DNA of 64,000 bases from Calliopum simillimum (GCA_951812925.1 OX638368.1:20585187-20649186); one strand, 5' to 3'. Positions 44,773-57,389 are shown, numbered from the stretch's first letter. The notes: a model not told the origin generated them from the sequence alone. Program-made: numbers and translations.

Positions 44773-45656
44773 AGGGGAAAGTGGGGAATCGTGGGCCATG
44801 GGGAATCGTGAGCCACCGCCACCTTTTGGCAGTATGTCGAGATAAATAGTTAAATGCAACTGTAATCGTTTTCTCTTAGCCTCAACTTATTTTTACATTG
44901 GTTGTTGACAAACGTACGCGTTTTATTTGCTTTGTACAATACTCGCCCAAAAAAAAGTATCTGCAAAACTTTTTTTGCGTGTTTGATTTCCATCATTCTT
45001 GGACGAATTGCTACGACAAAACACAGGTAAATATGTTTTTTATTATCGTTAGACCTTTGCCTTTCAACATACAAAAGTAATTTTGCATGACACTTCAACA
45101 AGTCAATTACACGCCGTTGTTTTGCAAAAAGTAGCTTGTGGGGAATCGTGAGCCACTTCGTGGGCCACCCGTGTTTTGACAATTTTCGTATTAATACACA
45201 TTTGTATGTTGTGTTTATCATGTTTTGTGCAAAATGGAGGCTGTCAATCAATAAATAAAACAATAAATACATATTTTGTATCAAATTTTCCTATTTCCCA
45301 AATTGCGTATATGATTGATCGTGCATAACCCTTCTTCTTCATTTTGTCGATTAAAATAACTTTACTTGTCATTTCAACTAATTCAATAAAGTTTTGCATC
45401 ATAATTGTTTGATTTTTACTTAATTACGGCGGTGGCCCACGATTCCCCACCATTTTTGAAAATTGCAAAAAAACTAATTTTTTTCAAACTACGAAAAGTC
45501 GGAAAAATCAAAAGAATTGTTAGAAAGTGTAATAGTCAAAAGTTACCTAACTTCATGTAGAATAACATACCATATCACAATTTGCGAAATTTTTTATTTT
45601 TTTTGAAGATATTTAACAAAATAAAAACGTGGCCCACGATTCCCCACCTTCCCCTA
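44773..45656. mobile_element. TA-flanked element B with GGGGAATCGTGGGCCAC phrases
   Basis: TIRs of 27 bp: left TAGGGGAAAGTGGGGAATCG then TGGGCCA (44773-44799); right, in reverse complement, TAGGGGAAGGTGGGGAATCG then TGGGCCA (45630-45656). One mismatch. The phrase GGGGAATCGTGrGCCAC occurs five times: both ends, 44801, 45139 (followed by cttCGTGGGCCACCC) and 45431 in reverse. The 144-codon - frame inside (44850-45284) has no motif. TA target duplication is inferred from the ends. Confidence 0.85.
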
Positions 45657-46374
45657 AAAATTTAGAACAATAAAAATTTTTGTAATTTGAAAATGAAAAA
45701 AAAAAAAAAATAAGTAAATTTAAAATAAAATGTTTTAAGAACTTATTGCTTATTAAATAATATGAAATTTTGGAACTAAAATACTTATAAAACTTATTTT
45801 AGGAAACATCAAAATTTAAAATTTTTTATTGATAGAATAAAGCCAAAAATCTGTCAAAATTTTAAAGAGTTTTCTTTAACATTTGGGTATTATTAAGAAT
45901 TGTTGCCGTGGACAACTATTCAATCTATTGAGGTTTCTCATTTTTGGATGACGACGTGGCATCTTGTTCTCTTCTTTCACTCCACAACTTTAAGGATTGT
46001 TATATTCCATATCATACTAATGGTTCGATACGGAGATAATAAGTCCTGCGCTGGGATTACTCAAAATAGTTAAGCGTTCAACATTTTCAACCTCTCCCCT
46101 TAACCAGATCCAACATTGATTCGAAATGTAAGTACATATTGGGCCAGTGTAAAATGATCAAACTTTAGTCTGTACTCTACGTCGAAAACAATCCGGCAAC
46201 TTCATGTTTTAGAATCAAATAGAACACAAAACTAGCTCATTAGGGTGGAAACTCAGGCCTGTTCCAAAATCCTTGTGATTTCAATTACCTTTCATTTAGA
46301 AGGCTTTCTGATGTACATCATGAGGTGAACGATAAAAAGCATTAAGATCTCTTTTGTGGAGAATTACACATTCT
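45657..46374. other. 0.7 kb without a recognised gene
   Basis: AT-rich DNA; nothing recognised. Confidence 0.45.
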
Positions 46375-48000
46375 ATATGGGTAAGTCTCCAAAAACTGTG
46401 CCATTTAATGTGACGGGGCTCAAAACCATGTTTTAATTTAAAATTTGATTTTTAATTATTTAATACAGATAATTAATCAGCGCATCCATACAAATTGCTT
46501 GAAAAAAAAAAAATAATAATTTTTAATATTCTATTATGAAATTATAACATAAAGTGTTAAAAACTCATTCTCCGTTCCGTCCCTAGCTGCTTCTTAGTGC
46601 ACTTAATTTACCCGTTTCACATATTATGTTATTTTTAAATAAAGCTATTGTTCTTCTGTGTTAACGCTTCGAAAATTTTTTTTATTTATAATTGACGTTG
46701 GTTCCTCATCTTCGCTCAGTTTTTCTTAGACTTACTGTAAGTTTTTTAAATATTGATTAAAAAGAGAATTGCAAGAGAAGAGCAAGAGGAGACTCAGAGT
46801 ACTTTCAGCTCAGTCAATTTTGGTTTTTCGATAGTGCATTTTCGTGTGTTTTTTTTTTTTAAAAAAAAGTTTAAAAGATTTGCGAATAACTCAATTGTGA
46901 ATCATTTTCCGCGCTAACTTTTTTTATAATACTTAACGTATTATTTTATCTTTATGCAATTAAATCAATAAACAATTTGAGGGGTTAACCATCAGTTTCA
47001 ACTTTTTTATAAAAAATTGCTATTTTCATTGTGGTATTACTGTTTTTTGCCACATTTTGTCATTCTCCGTTTAATTATTCTCCGTCATTTTTTGCAACAT
47101 TACATCATTCTTCGTTTTGTAACCCTCCACTTGGTTTTTTGCTTAAACCATTTATTTAAAAAACAAAAATTTAAATTAAGTCTTAAAACACTTTTAAACT
47201 TTTCAAAAATCCAACACAAATTTGTAGGGTTGCCACCTAATTACTTTCAAAAACCTTATATAATTCATACGTTATTTGACTTAATTGAAATTTTTGCTTT
47301 CAGAAACGCTCAGATAAAATTTCAGTGTTGCCACTCGGTTTTTTTTTGTAAGTTTTGCTTAAACCATTTATATAAAAAATAAAAATTTAAATTTAGCCTC
47401 AAAACACTTAAATAAAATTTTCAAAAATTCAGCATACATTTTAAGGGTTGCCACCTAGTTATTTTCAAAAATCTTTTATATAATTCTGACTTTTTTTTGA
47501 CCAAATTGAAATTTTTGTTTTCAGAAACGCTCTGATAAGCTTTTCTAAAATTGTACAAAAATTTTCAGGGTGGCCACCCAGTTTTTTTTTTCAGTTTTGC
47601 TTAAACCGAATTTCGGTTCGATTAGTGTTTACCGATTTAAGCGTCGATCAATTCTTAACGCTTTAAACTATTTTTTTTTTTTTAGTGTCGAACTTACTTT
47701 CTTACTTACTACTTACTTTTTTACGTCTTACTTAAAAAAAGAAAGATTTTAAATAAATTTTCGAAAGCAACCATCTGGCAACCCTTAAAATTAACTTTGC
47801 ATTTTTTTAATTTTATTTAAGCGTTTTGAGACTAAGATTTCATATTATTATTTTAAATTTATTGTTTAAAGGAAACTTTCAAAAAAAGAAAATCATATGG
47901 CAACCCTTAAAGTTTATGTTAAAATTTTTAAAATTGTTTCAGAACTTAAGCTCATCATAGACTATACCTTCAAGTAATACAAAAATAAAAAAATGAACAA
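46375..48000 (+). mobile_element. Element D, copy 1 (CATTCTCCGT phrases)
   Basis: From gggtaagtctccaaaaactg and gacggggctcaaaaccatg at the left to cttcaagtaatacaaaaata at about 47985, the order of blocks equals the reverse complement of 54718-55998. CATTCTCCGT and variants occur at 46567, 47059, 47078 and 47107. The inner part has two to three units of about 210 bp starting at gcttaaaccatttat (47143, 47351 and 47599) with gggttgccacctagtta. No intact frame is present. Confidence 0.7.
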
Positions 48001-48857
48001 TGTTGCTTAATACTAAAGTTGAAAAAATTTCCCATGCTAAATGGCAAGCCATTCAAATGAGTGTAACATAATCATAAATTGAGGATATTAAAAATATAAT
48101 TGCACTTTGACATGCGCATGCAGACATACGTAATACACACACACACATACATTAGTGTTGATGCTTAACTCAATAGCCCCAGTGCGTTATCATCATCATT
48201 ATCGTCAACAACTATTAAACAACCAACCGACAGCAGCATTGGTTTTTACGGTTGCAAATAACATAAATGATCAGAGAATGAACGCATCAAACTAAACCAA
48301 ACAAAACCACACAATCACACAGAAGTGCACTTACACATACACGTGAATACATCAATACTTATATGCACTTAAGTGTAAGTACACACACATATGCGTATTA
48401 ACTTGTGGTTGTGTATTTAAGCACATCCAATTGAAATGGTAATGACAATGCATTTAAATAAACTAATGTTAGTATTTTGTGTCACAAGTTGTATTGGTAT
48501 GTGCGTTTGTGTGTACCAATGTGTGCGTGTGTGTATTAGTGTATTTTTATTTTAATGAAGTTAAATTTTACTACAGTGTAATCTATGTATGATATTGTAC
48601 AAATTTATTTGCAATACGAAAATACAACTTTTAAATTTTGGTATTCGCATAAAAATTAATGTTGCTCATACGACATGCTGTGCAATAGGGAACATTGATG
48701 TTTACTCTGAATATATTGGCAAGAAAATGTGCAATTACTAGTGGGAAATAGTATTAAAAAGAAGTGTTTATTACAATGTTGTGCAGAAATATTATATGAT
48801 TTGCATTTGATAACATTGTTGCCATATTTTTTTATGAGTTGGCAAGTAAACTCAGTT
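48001..48857. other. 0.86 kb without a recognised gene
   Basis: AT-rich DNA with short (CA)n and (TG)n stretches near 48137-48152 and 48505-48535. Nothing is recognised. Confidence 0.5.
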
Positions 48858-49360
48858 GGCCACACTGCTCCTGAACAAACGATAGGTTGCATGAAAATGC
48901 CAAAAAAAAAAACAATCCCCCTTTATTCGTAATCGCTCATAATTTAAATTAGGTTTTAAAGGAAAAGATTGGGGCTTTCAAGTATCTAAGCCACATTTGA
49001 CGAATAACTGATATGTTACAAGTTATATAGCTTCAAAAAATGGCAAAAAACTACTTTTTTTGGTCTTTAGGTTACAATATCTCATAAACTATACACGATA
49101 GAGCAATTCTGAGGTTGGATTCCCGTTTAGCATCGCAAAACACATTGTGATTATTTTAATTTTTGTTTAATGTAGTTAAAAAAAAATGTTTTTTCTTTTT
49201 GTATGGGAAAATGCCCCAATTGGAAAAATCGAGAAAGGAGCAGCTAAGATTTCAAATAAAGTTGATTTTTACTCAGTAAACGATTAGGAATAAAGGGGCA
49301 TTGTTCGTTTTTTGTGGCGTTTTCATGCAACCTATCGTTTGTTCAGGAGCAGTGTGTGGC
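48858..49360. mobile_element. Fold-back element, arms about 80 bp
   Basis: Left arm 48858-48934 (ggccacactgctcctgaaca, aacgataggttgcatgaaaa, cctttattcgtaatcg) and right arm 49279-49360, its reverse complement with a few substitutions. The loop of about 345 bp is AT-rich and has no coding sequence. Confidence 0.8.
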
Positions 49361-49601
49361 ATATGCTAAAAAATACCTTTAAAAAAGACTAACCCATCGT
49401 TTATATCAACTGTCATATAATTTAATGAGGTTTGACGCTTGGCCCATTTAAAACTAAACAAACTCGATAAGGGCTAATGTACACGTAATAGAAATGAAGA
49501 AATGTTGGGTTGTCTAAAAAAGTCGAAAACGCTAAGGAAGTCGAAAAGTGTAGACCAAAAATATCGAAAAATAAATTTTGGAAAACGAACGTTCATTTTG
49601 C
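49361..49601. other. Short unassigned stretch
   Basis: AT-rich DNA, nothing recognised. Confidence 0.4.
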
Positions 49602-49609
49602 TGTACACT
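49602..49609. repeat. 8-bp target duplication, left (TGTACACT)
   Basis: TGTACACT precedes the element and is repeated exactly at 50481-50488. Confidence 0.85.
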
Positions 49610-50480
49610 CACTGGCGGATCTAAGTAATTTGCCGCCCTAGGCACTTATTTTTTAACCGTATGGTACACTACATGGTTGTTTTTAATCGGTAAAATCGTC
49701 CATTGGTATTGCCTTAATAATGCCGCATTTAAATGTTTTTAAAGTATCATTTAGGTAAAATAAAATTCATTTCAATACTTAAATTATAAAAACTTTTTTT
49801 TATCACTCCGAAAATTTGCCTGCCCTAGGCAGGTGCCTACTGGTGCTGTTTGGTCGGGGACCAAAAATATACCCTTTAAGGTATTCACAAAAAAAGTCAA
49901 AAGGTTACCTTTAACGCCCCTATGGGACACGGCGACAGGCGCTTCTGCTACGCAAGTGGTGATTAGCTGCCAAGCTGCTCTCCTTGGGACGTTGCAATAG
50001 ACGATCCTCACGTTGAATCTGGAATCCCGTATTAGTGCGTAGAGCACAATAAAAAAACCACGCTTTCTAATTTTCAAGATTCTGCACTTTAGGTTTATTT
50101 TACGATTATATGCTATGCTTAAGTTATTTTTAGTTATTGTTAAGTTAGTTGTAAGTAATTTTAGAAACTTTGAAAAAGAACCCTTTTGGGTATAAAATTG
50201 AACTTATTAAAAAATTAGACGTCTGCTGCACTTGATAGTTGTTCCAAAGGTGAGGTTTTTGAAGTCATGCCAAATGACATTTTCATTTCAGCAATAGCAC
50301 AGCAGAGTGAGTGAGACGGCAACACCGCACATGTAGAAGTCAATGCATATTTTAACGAATACGAATTCGCCTTGCGAGTGGGTAGGGTTGCCGTTCACCA
50401 AGTAATTACAATTAAGTTTGGGGATTTAGAGTTTACGCATTTCCCACGTAAACAGGTGCCTTAGGGTTAATCCGCCACTG
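49610..50480. mobile_element. Non-autonomous hAT-type element, 871 bp
   Basis: It begins CACTGGCGGATCTAAG and ends, in reverse complement, CAGTGGCGGATTAACC, and it is flanked by an exact 8-bp duplication TGTACACT. An 8-bp duplication with CAGTG-type ends is the signature of the hAT superfamily. A word CCTAGGCAC/GTGCCTTAGG repeats near both ends (49636, 49826, 50455). The 97-codon - frame inside (49784-50077) has no hAT motif; the element must have moved with a transposase from elsewhere. Confidence 0.82.
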
Positions 50481-50488
50481 TGTACACT
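50481..50488. repeat. 8-bp target duplication, right (TGTACACT)
   Basis: Exact copy of 49602-49609 directly after the right end ccgccactg. Confidence 0.85.
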
Positions 50489-53400
50489 AAAAAATTATAG
50501 TTTACTTTTCTTAGTTTTGATTCCCTTTAGTATTGATATTAAATTTTTTCTTATTAAATTCCGATTTTTTTTCAAAAAGTTTGAAATTTGGCATTGGAAG
50601 TGCCGCGCCCTTTTGTCTGAGTTCACCTAGCTTTAGTTCAGAATTTGGCCTCACTGTTTGTAGCATTAGAATGCATTTTGCTTGCATTTCCGCAAAAAAT
50701 GCGCTGAATATATGGTTTTATTTGTTTGAGCAATAAGCGCTTTCATTGATGAATTCCTCTCATTTTCGGTCTTCCAAAGCTATCTTTGACAAAAAAGAAA
50801 TGTAAAAAACTTCATTGAATTATCGTACTATCATAAAATATTAAATTGATTTCCATTGCTACCCAGCCCGCCGGACGGACATACAGATATCAACTCAGGA
50901 GATGACACTTATCAAGAACCTAGCTTCTGTTACAAACGGAAGGCCAAAGTGTATATACGTTGTGTGTAAGATATTACAAGCGTCCGAAGCCGGGAACAGA
51001 GACCATTAAATCAGACGAAAATCGACATAGAGTTGGGATGGACGTTAGTTTTCTTTTTTTTTTAGTTTTTAAAAATAATGAAAACAGAATAATGGTTGGA
51101 TGCATGAATTTCGTAAACATCGAGCCACCAGATGGTTGCTCTAGAATTCCATAGTTTTGCGAAGATTTTTTAATGGTTAAGCCTTAACAAGGCACTATTC
51201 TTGGTCATTCATCCAGTTTGCTATTTGCGGGGAACATACTGAGTTTATTTTATAAGCAGAATAAGCAAAGCTCTATAATGTTTTGCTACTCTCATCACAC
51301 TCCGTCTGAGTCGGTTAGAGCTTTTCTACGAAAGATTTGCATGCTTTGTGTTTCTTCAAATATAACACGTGGAAAATTCTTTTCTTGCAATTTTTATTCA
51401 AATGGAGAGAGTTTTAATGAGTCCTAAAGATGCCCTGCAGGCAAACGAACTAGTTAAAGTGTAGTTAATTAAATATTCCTTTATCAACCAGTGCTAGTCC
51501 GAATTCAACCCCTTTAACATATAAGCAACTGTTCTTTTTTGTGTGTTGATGTCCTACGAAATTTCAATTAAGCCCTATTGCATTACTTTTACACCAGTCC
51601 GGGGCTAGTTGTGGTGTAAAGTAGTCTTTTAACAACAAGTCTTCAACCAGTGGTTTCGTGTAAAGCAAATTTTTTTTTTTTTTGATATGAGTTTATATAT
51701 TCTTAAAATAAAATAAATAAAGTTAAATTACATTCATAAACAACATTTACAAAAATGAATTCATTAATATAATTTTTTCCTCAATTTATTTTGGCACACA
51801 GTTCAAGTGACATTAAACACAAATTATTTCAAAAGCAAAAACGAAAATTGTATTTTGTTTTCGTTACGATTCAAATTTATTTGCCCCTACAGACTACAAA
51901 CTGATATTAAACTGGCCCCCAGTGCATCCTTTTTTCACTAGTTTCGGGCTAGTACTCATATTTTTACTTCAGGGTGCTGAAAATGTCAAAGACTGAAAAC
52001 GACAAAATTAAAGTGAGGGAGAAAATCGAACAAACATTCGGTAATGTTCGCAAAATGTGCGAAAAAAAACGAAAATACGAAAAAATGTCATTTAAGTCTT
52101 TTTGACGGTTAGGGCTGGATATACATAATGAAAAATTAGAAGAAAAATCGAAAGGTTAAAAAATACAATACGAAGAAGACTTTTGTAATTAAATGGAATT
52201 GTTTTTTTTTTTTTTCAAAGATTGATTTATTAATTTTGGTAAATTTACCAAATACATACATGGTAAAATTGTCCATTTTTTGCTTATGAAAAAATATCAC
52301 TTTGCTTGTATGTACTTATTTTGTAAAAAAAAACCAACAATTATGAAAAGAAGTTCCCAAAATATATTTTTAATTTTTCATTAAAAATGTTGAAAAATTA
52401 TAAAAAATGTTTAAATATACAGTAAAAAATTTAGTTTAATTTTATAAAAAAAGTGTAGATTTCAAACAATTTTGGAATAAGTTTCATACTTTTCCGGAAT
52501 AAATTTCCAATTTTTTTGGAAGGGAGTTTGAATTAAATACCAAAGAGAATAAAAATAATGAAAAGTAGAATGTCAGTTTTTACTATGTATGGTGATTAAG
52601 TTAAACGTTGTTGACACAAAATAGTTCAAAAACGTAAACTGTTGTTTATGCGTCGATTTGACACTCGATAATTCTTACAACCTCTTTAAGCATAAATTCA
52701 CCATTCTTGGTAAAATTTTCAAACAGTAGAGTTTTGTATGAATATCTACGTTCTGTGACTTAATTAATGGATAGGAACTAAGAATCTCATCTCGAAATCC
52801 CTGAATGCCGCCCTAAGATAACCAGAGATGAATCCCAGCATTTTCAAAAGTTCTACATAATTCCGTGACTACTGCCGAAAATTGGTCAAAATCTGATGTT
52901 TACAAAAACAATGTTCGCTAGTTTTAATTGAAATAATTTTTTTTTGCCATTTTTTATAAAACCAAAATTAATCAAAAATTTTAAATGTGGCCTACATTTC
53001 GATTTTTTTTTACGACCAAAACACTTCGTGCTGCAATAACAATTACTGATAAAAAGAACAACAACAAATATTTATAGAATTAAACCACAAAAACAAAAAA
53101 AAAAAAAACAAAATACAACAACAATACAAAAAAAAATATTGAATATTTTCCTATGCAGATCAAAAGAAAATTTGTTTTTTCAGTGTTGCCATTTGCGTGA
53201 AAAGACTCAACGGCGCCAAATTCAAAATTTATTTAGCACGAAAATTTTTATCGTCAATATTTGCGCGTATTTTGTTTGTGTTTGTACGTATGTATTTACA
53301 TGCGTACACATATATGTATGTATATCTTAAGTATTAATGAAATTCTTCATTGACATTTCAAATGAAATTTGTAAATTTAAAATCATCTCCCATTAAAGTC

Positions 53401-53924
53401 AAGTGGATAAAAATATAAAAAATACAAAAACAATATAAATTTCAATTAAAAAATTTTTGTTTACAACATTTTAATGGTTTGCGGATGTGAATTTAAGAGG
53501 CAAGAAATTCATCATTAAGTAAGTAATATCACGAATATAAGTCAAGGACAGTTGTCATGTTCTCGTTAAGCATATTTTTTAATAAAATATAATTTATGGC
53601 TGCATTGCGCGAAAGTCGCTTAAAACTTTATACAAACTTTGCGAAATAAATTTGAAAAATAGTTCAAGAGTTTTTTGAATGGTTGCACTGGCCATTATGG
53701 ATTCTTTTAAACTTTTCTTTTATTCGTAATTTTTTTTTTTTTGTATACAACCCACAAAATTTTATGACCGACCCAAATGTTGGTTGCTATGGAAATAAAA
53801 ATAAGAACTTGTACGAAATGCTCAGGCTTTTTAATACGAAATGATGAAATGAATTCAAAAGATATAGCACCAATGCTAAATATCCACTCGAAGATTAAAC
53901 TTGCTAAAATTTCATGATGGACTA
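50489..53924. other. 3.4 kb without a recognised gene
   Basis: AT-rich DNA. Around 50868-50960 lies a 'ccggacggacatacagatatc ... gttacaaacgg' stretch of the kind found at the tails of many fly repeats. From 51488 to 51955 a word close to GGGGCTAGT / CTAGTCCGAA recurs (51494, 51601, 51949), possibly a further phrase-bearing element without clear ends. Poly-A and poly-T runs lie near 53095-53110 and 52200-52215. No gene is recognised. Confidence 0.4.
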
Positions 53925-54191
53925 CAATTGAGGTGTGGCCGTACCAAAGGGCCTAAGTACCATTTCGAAGCAAAAGTAATGTCATAATATGAAACGGGTG
54001 ACATTTTGTTAGAAGTTAATAGAATTGTTTTCTGTTTTCACTAAAAACTTACTTGATAAAGTGAAATTGATGTCATTATGTTGAAAAAATAATAACAGTC
54101 AAATAACCGACTACAAGGCACATTAAAAGTATGACATTACTTTTGCTTCGAAATGGTACTTAGGCCCTTTGGTACGGCCACTCCTCAATTG
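53925..54191. mobile_element. 267-bp palindromic element of the TAATGTCATA family
   Basis: Arms 53925-53986 and 54130-54191 (62 bp) are reverse complements with about one mismatch; the inner 17 bp are GCAAAAGTAATGTCATA. The loop of 143 bp (gggtgacattttgttag ... aatagtcaaataac-like) is homologous to the loop of the large fold-back at 38901-38989 and to 26498-26608. The outer 45 bp of the arms are not shared with those loci. Confidence 0.88.
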
Positions 54192-54717
54192 ATCTACAAG
54201 ATAGTTCTAGGCAAAATTTCTTTCAGTTTTATTTTCTTTTTTTAAATTAAATCTTATTAAACTAAGTTTTCTCCTTTAAAAGTACATTATTTAAAATAAA
54301 ACTTTTTCTTTCTCAAATCAGTCATACAAATGCAAGAAAAATTCAATTCAAAGAAAAGAAAAATTTTCTTTTCTGAATTTATTTAGCATAATAAATTTTT
54401 CACTGTTTAGATAGTAAGCCGACACTAATTAGCCTTGTGATGAAATGCAACACTTAATTTACAAAGCTTTAAAATATTCAAAAATGTTTATCTTTTGCTT
54501 TCTTTTTGCAGTTTTTGTCTGGGACAAAAAGGTACTCCATTTGAGATTTTCTTAGTGTGCAAAAAATATGAAGAATAAAAAACTGACATTGAACTTGAAA
54601 CTTAGCAAACACTTAGTACATCAGATAATTAGGCTGCTTTTAAGACAAAGCAATGGATAAGTTTTGTAGCATTGGCTGAAAAACAAAAATAAGTTTTTAC
54701 ATTACAAAGGAAACACT
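54192..54717. other. 0.5 kb without a recognised gene
   Basis: AT-rich DNA, nothing recognised. Confidence 0.45.
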
Positions 54718-55998
54718 TCATGGGTAAATCTCCGAAAAATGTACAAAAACGTGCCTTTTCTTGTCCCCACCTATTTTTTTTATTTTTTCACTACTTGAAG
54801 GTGATGACCTTAAATTTTGGAACATTTTTAAAAAATGCACATAAACTTTCAGGGTTGCCATATGTTTTTATTTTTTAAGTTTCGCTTAAACAATATATTT
54901 AAAAGATTGAAATAAAATTTTAGTCTCAAAACGCTTAACTTTAGAAAAATTCAACATACATTTTTGAGTTGCCAGATGGTTGCTTTCGAAAATTTATTTT
55001 AAGCCTTCCGTTGTTTTTTTTTATGTTCGCCATTATAATTACACACTAAGAAATAACAGTTAAAACCGTTTAAAATTGCTCGACGCTTAAATCGTTAAAA
55101 ATTCATCAAACTGAAACTTGGCTTAAACAAAACTAACAAAGAAAAAAAACCGGAAAATTTTTGTACAATTTTAAAAAGCTGAGCGTCTCTGAAACCAAAA
55201 ATTTCATTAAGTAAAAAAAAGTAAGAATAATATAAGATTTTCAAAAACAACCAGTAGGCAAACCTAAAAATTTAAAGTGGATTTTTGAAAAGTTTATTTA
55301 AGCGTCTTAAAACTAAATTTTAATTTTTATTTTAAATAAATGGTTTAAGCAAAACTAACAATAATAAAAAACCGGTTGGCAACACCGAAAGTTTTGTAAA
55401 ATTTTAAAAAAGTGTATCTGAGCGTTTCTGAAACCAAAAATTTTAGTTTAGTAAAAAAAGTAAGAATTATATAAGATTTTCGAAAATGAGCAGTCGGCAA
55501 CTCTTAAAATGTAAGACTAAATATATATTTTTTTTAAATAAATGGCTTAGGCGAAACTAACAAAACAAAAAACAGGCGGAGGGTTACTAAACGGAGAATG
55601 ACGAAGTGTTGCAAAAACAGTAATATTACAATGAAAATATCAATTTTTTTTAAAAAAAGTTGATACTGGTTGATAGCCCGTCACATTGTTTATTGTTTTA
55701 CTGATATAAAGAATAATATTTTTAGTTATAAAAAAAACTTACGCGGAGAATGATGCACATTTTCGTTCTTTACAAAATTTTAAAACTTTAGGGACAGGAC
55801 GGAGAATGAGTTTTTAACACTTTATATTATAATTTCATAGTAAAATATCAAAAATTATTATTTTTAAGATATTGGTATAGAAGCTCTGGTTTAGTTTCTG
55901 TATTAAATAGTTAAAATATTATATTATAAATTTAAACATGGTTTTGAGCTCCGGGACATTGAATGGTACATTTTTTTTGGAGAATCACCTTCATACAT
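54718..55998 (-). mobile_element. Element D, copy 2 (inverted relative to copy 1)
   Basis: The reverse complement of this stretch follows copy 1 (46375-48000) block by block: tctccaaaaaaaatgtacca, gagctcaaaaccatg, the CATTCTCCGT phrases (55801, 55743 and 55582 reversed) and the gcttaaaccat / gggttgcca units. Its own ends are similar: gggtaaatctccgaaaaatg at 54722 (+) against gtgattctccaaaaaaaatg at the other end (-), which suggests terminal inverted repeats of about 25 bp. No intact frame is present. Confidence 0.7.
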
Positions 55999-57389
55999 TA
56001 TATATTCCCCTTTTGTATTACAACGTTAGTTCATAAATATTTTGGATTGTAAATGAATTTTGTACCAAATTTAAGGATTTGCCCAGCTCTCTTTTCTTTA
56101 TTTTTTAAATATGTAATAACTTTTGAACTAATTCAGCATCATGCACTATTCACAACTGTTTTCTGCAGGGTAACTTCATTTAAAATTTTGAATATATTGC
56201 ACTTTTCTTACAATACTTAGACACTTATAACTATTTCAGTAGACACTGTTATTAAAATTCACTATTCTGGACTAACATTTATAACGTTATTAAATCAGCC
56301 ATAATGCACTGCAATCAAAATAATACTGAACAAATTTGCTGTACGGAGCGCAATTTATATCAATTTCGAGTAAAATCTTAAGACTGATTTATGTGCTCCA
56401 CATTTCTGATCAAGACGCTGAATTTATTTTTTTTATTGCATTCAGTTGTAGCTATTTGGCATACCATTTTCAGCTATTCTCGCTGCTTCTTCATTCACCG
56501 TTCTTTTCACCATTTGCTGTTTGGTTTGTGCCTGTGCTTTAATTTGACACAGGGTGTACAAAAGTTATGTATGACTTATTTTAGGTTTACATGTTTAAGC
56601 ACAATGAAGACCATACAAGTTTTTCTTTCCGTGTAGACAGTTATACCATTAATTTGGTTATGAGCTCTTAACCCCTTGAGGCCGATGGGATCACAAAGGA
56701 CCATATGTGACCTATATTTTTGTTTTAATTGTTTGGCAAAATACAGAACAGTTTTATAGCTTTGACCAAAAATGGTACAATTTCCCGGCATTTTTGTTAT
56801 TTTGAGGCCCAAAACCCCATTTTTTCGAGCTTGTTTTTTGAACACTTTCTTCGTTGAAGATAAGAAAGCAAAATCTCAAACAGTTTACGACTTCTAGCCA
56901 TGGCAACTTTAAAAAAGCAGTTTTGAAGCAATTTTTAAAGTAATATAAAATTTGACCTGGAGCCAAACAAACAAAACACAGATAGGGTTTTACTAGTAAT
57001 ATCATGTGCTTTCAGGAACAGCATTCAAAAAGATGTTGGGATTTTTATTGTTGCACTGTGTAATATGACTCCACCATTTCTGGCTATAAGGGGCTTTTCC
57101 GCAGCTACTTTTTTTCTTAATTTAAACGCAAGAAAACTGAATTTGAAGTTCATTTTTCGATATCTACAAGGGTCCAGGCTTTGATCTCATGGGGTTAATT
57201 GCTCCATCACGTCGGGATATTTAAGGTATTTATTTAGGGCTAGTTTTGTGGCTAGATACTGGATGCAAAAAATGTTTGTATATTTTCATATCTTAATTAT
57301 CATTTAGTAAAACTATTTTCTTCCAGAAAGAGCTATGGATAAGTGCCATGCGATAGTTAATTCACTGTTTAAAAAAATTTTAAACCTAT
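55999..57389. other. 1.4 kb without a recognised gene
   Basis: AT-rich DNA with several 60-90-codon frames on both strands (56336-57005), none with a motif. Nothing is supported. Confidence 0.5.

Noticed and set aside
44850..45284. 144-codon - frame inside element B
   Set aside because: No recognisable motif; it runs across a phrase copy (45139), which suggests non-coding function.
49784..50077. 97-codon - frame inside the hAT-type element
   Set aside because: No hAT dimerisation or DDE motif; non-autonomous elements of this size normally encode nothing.
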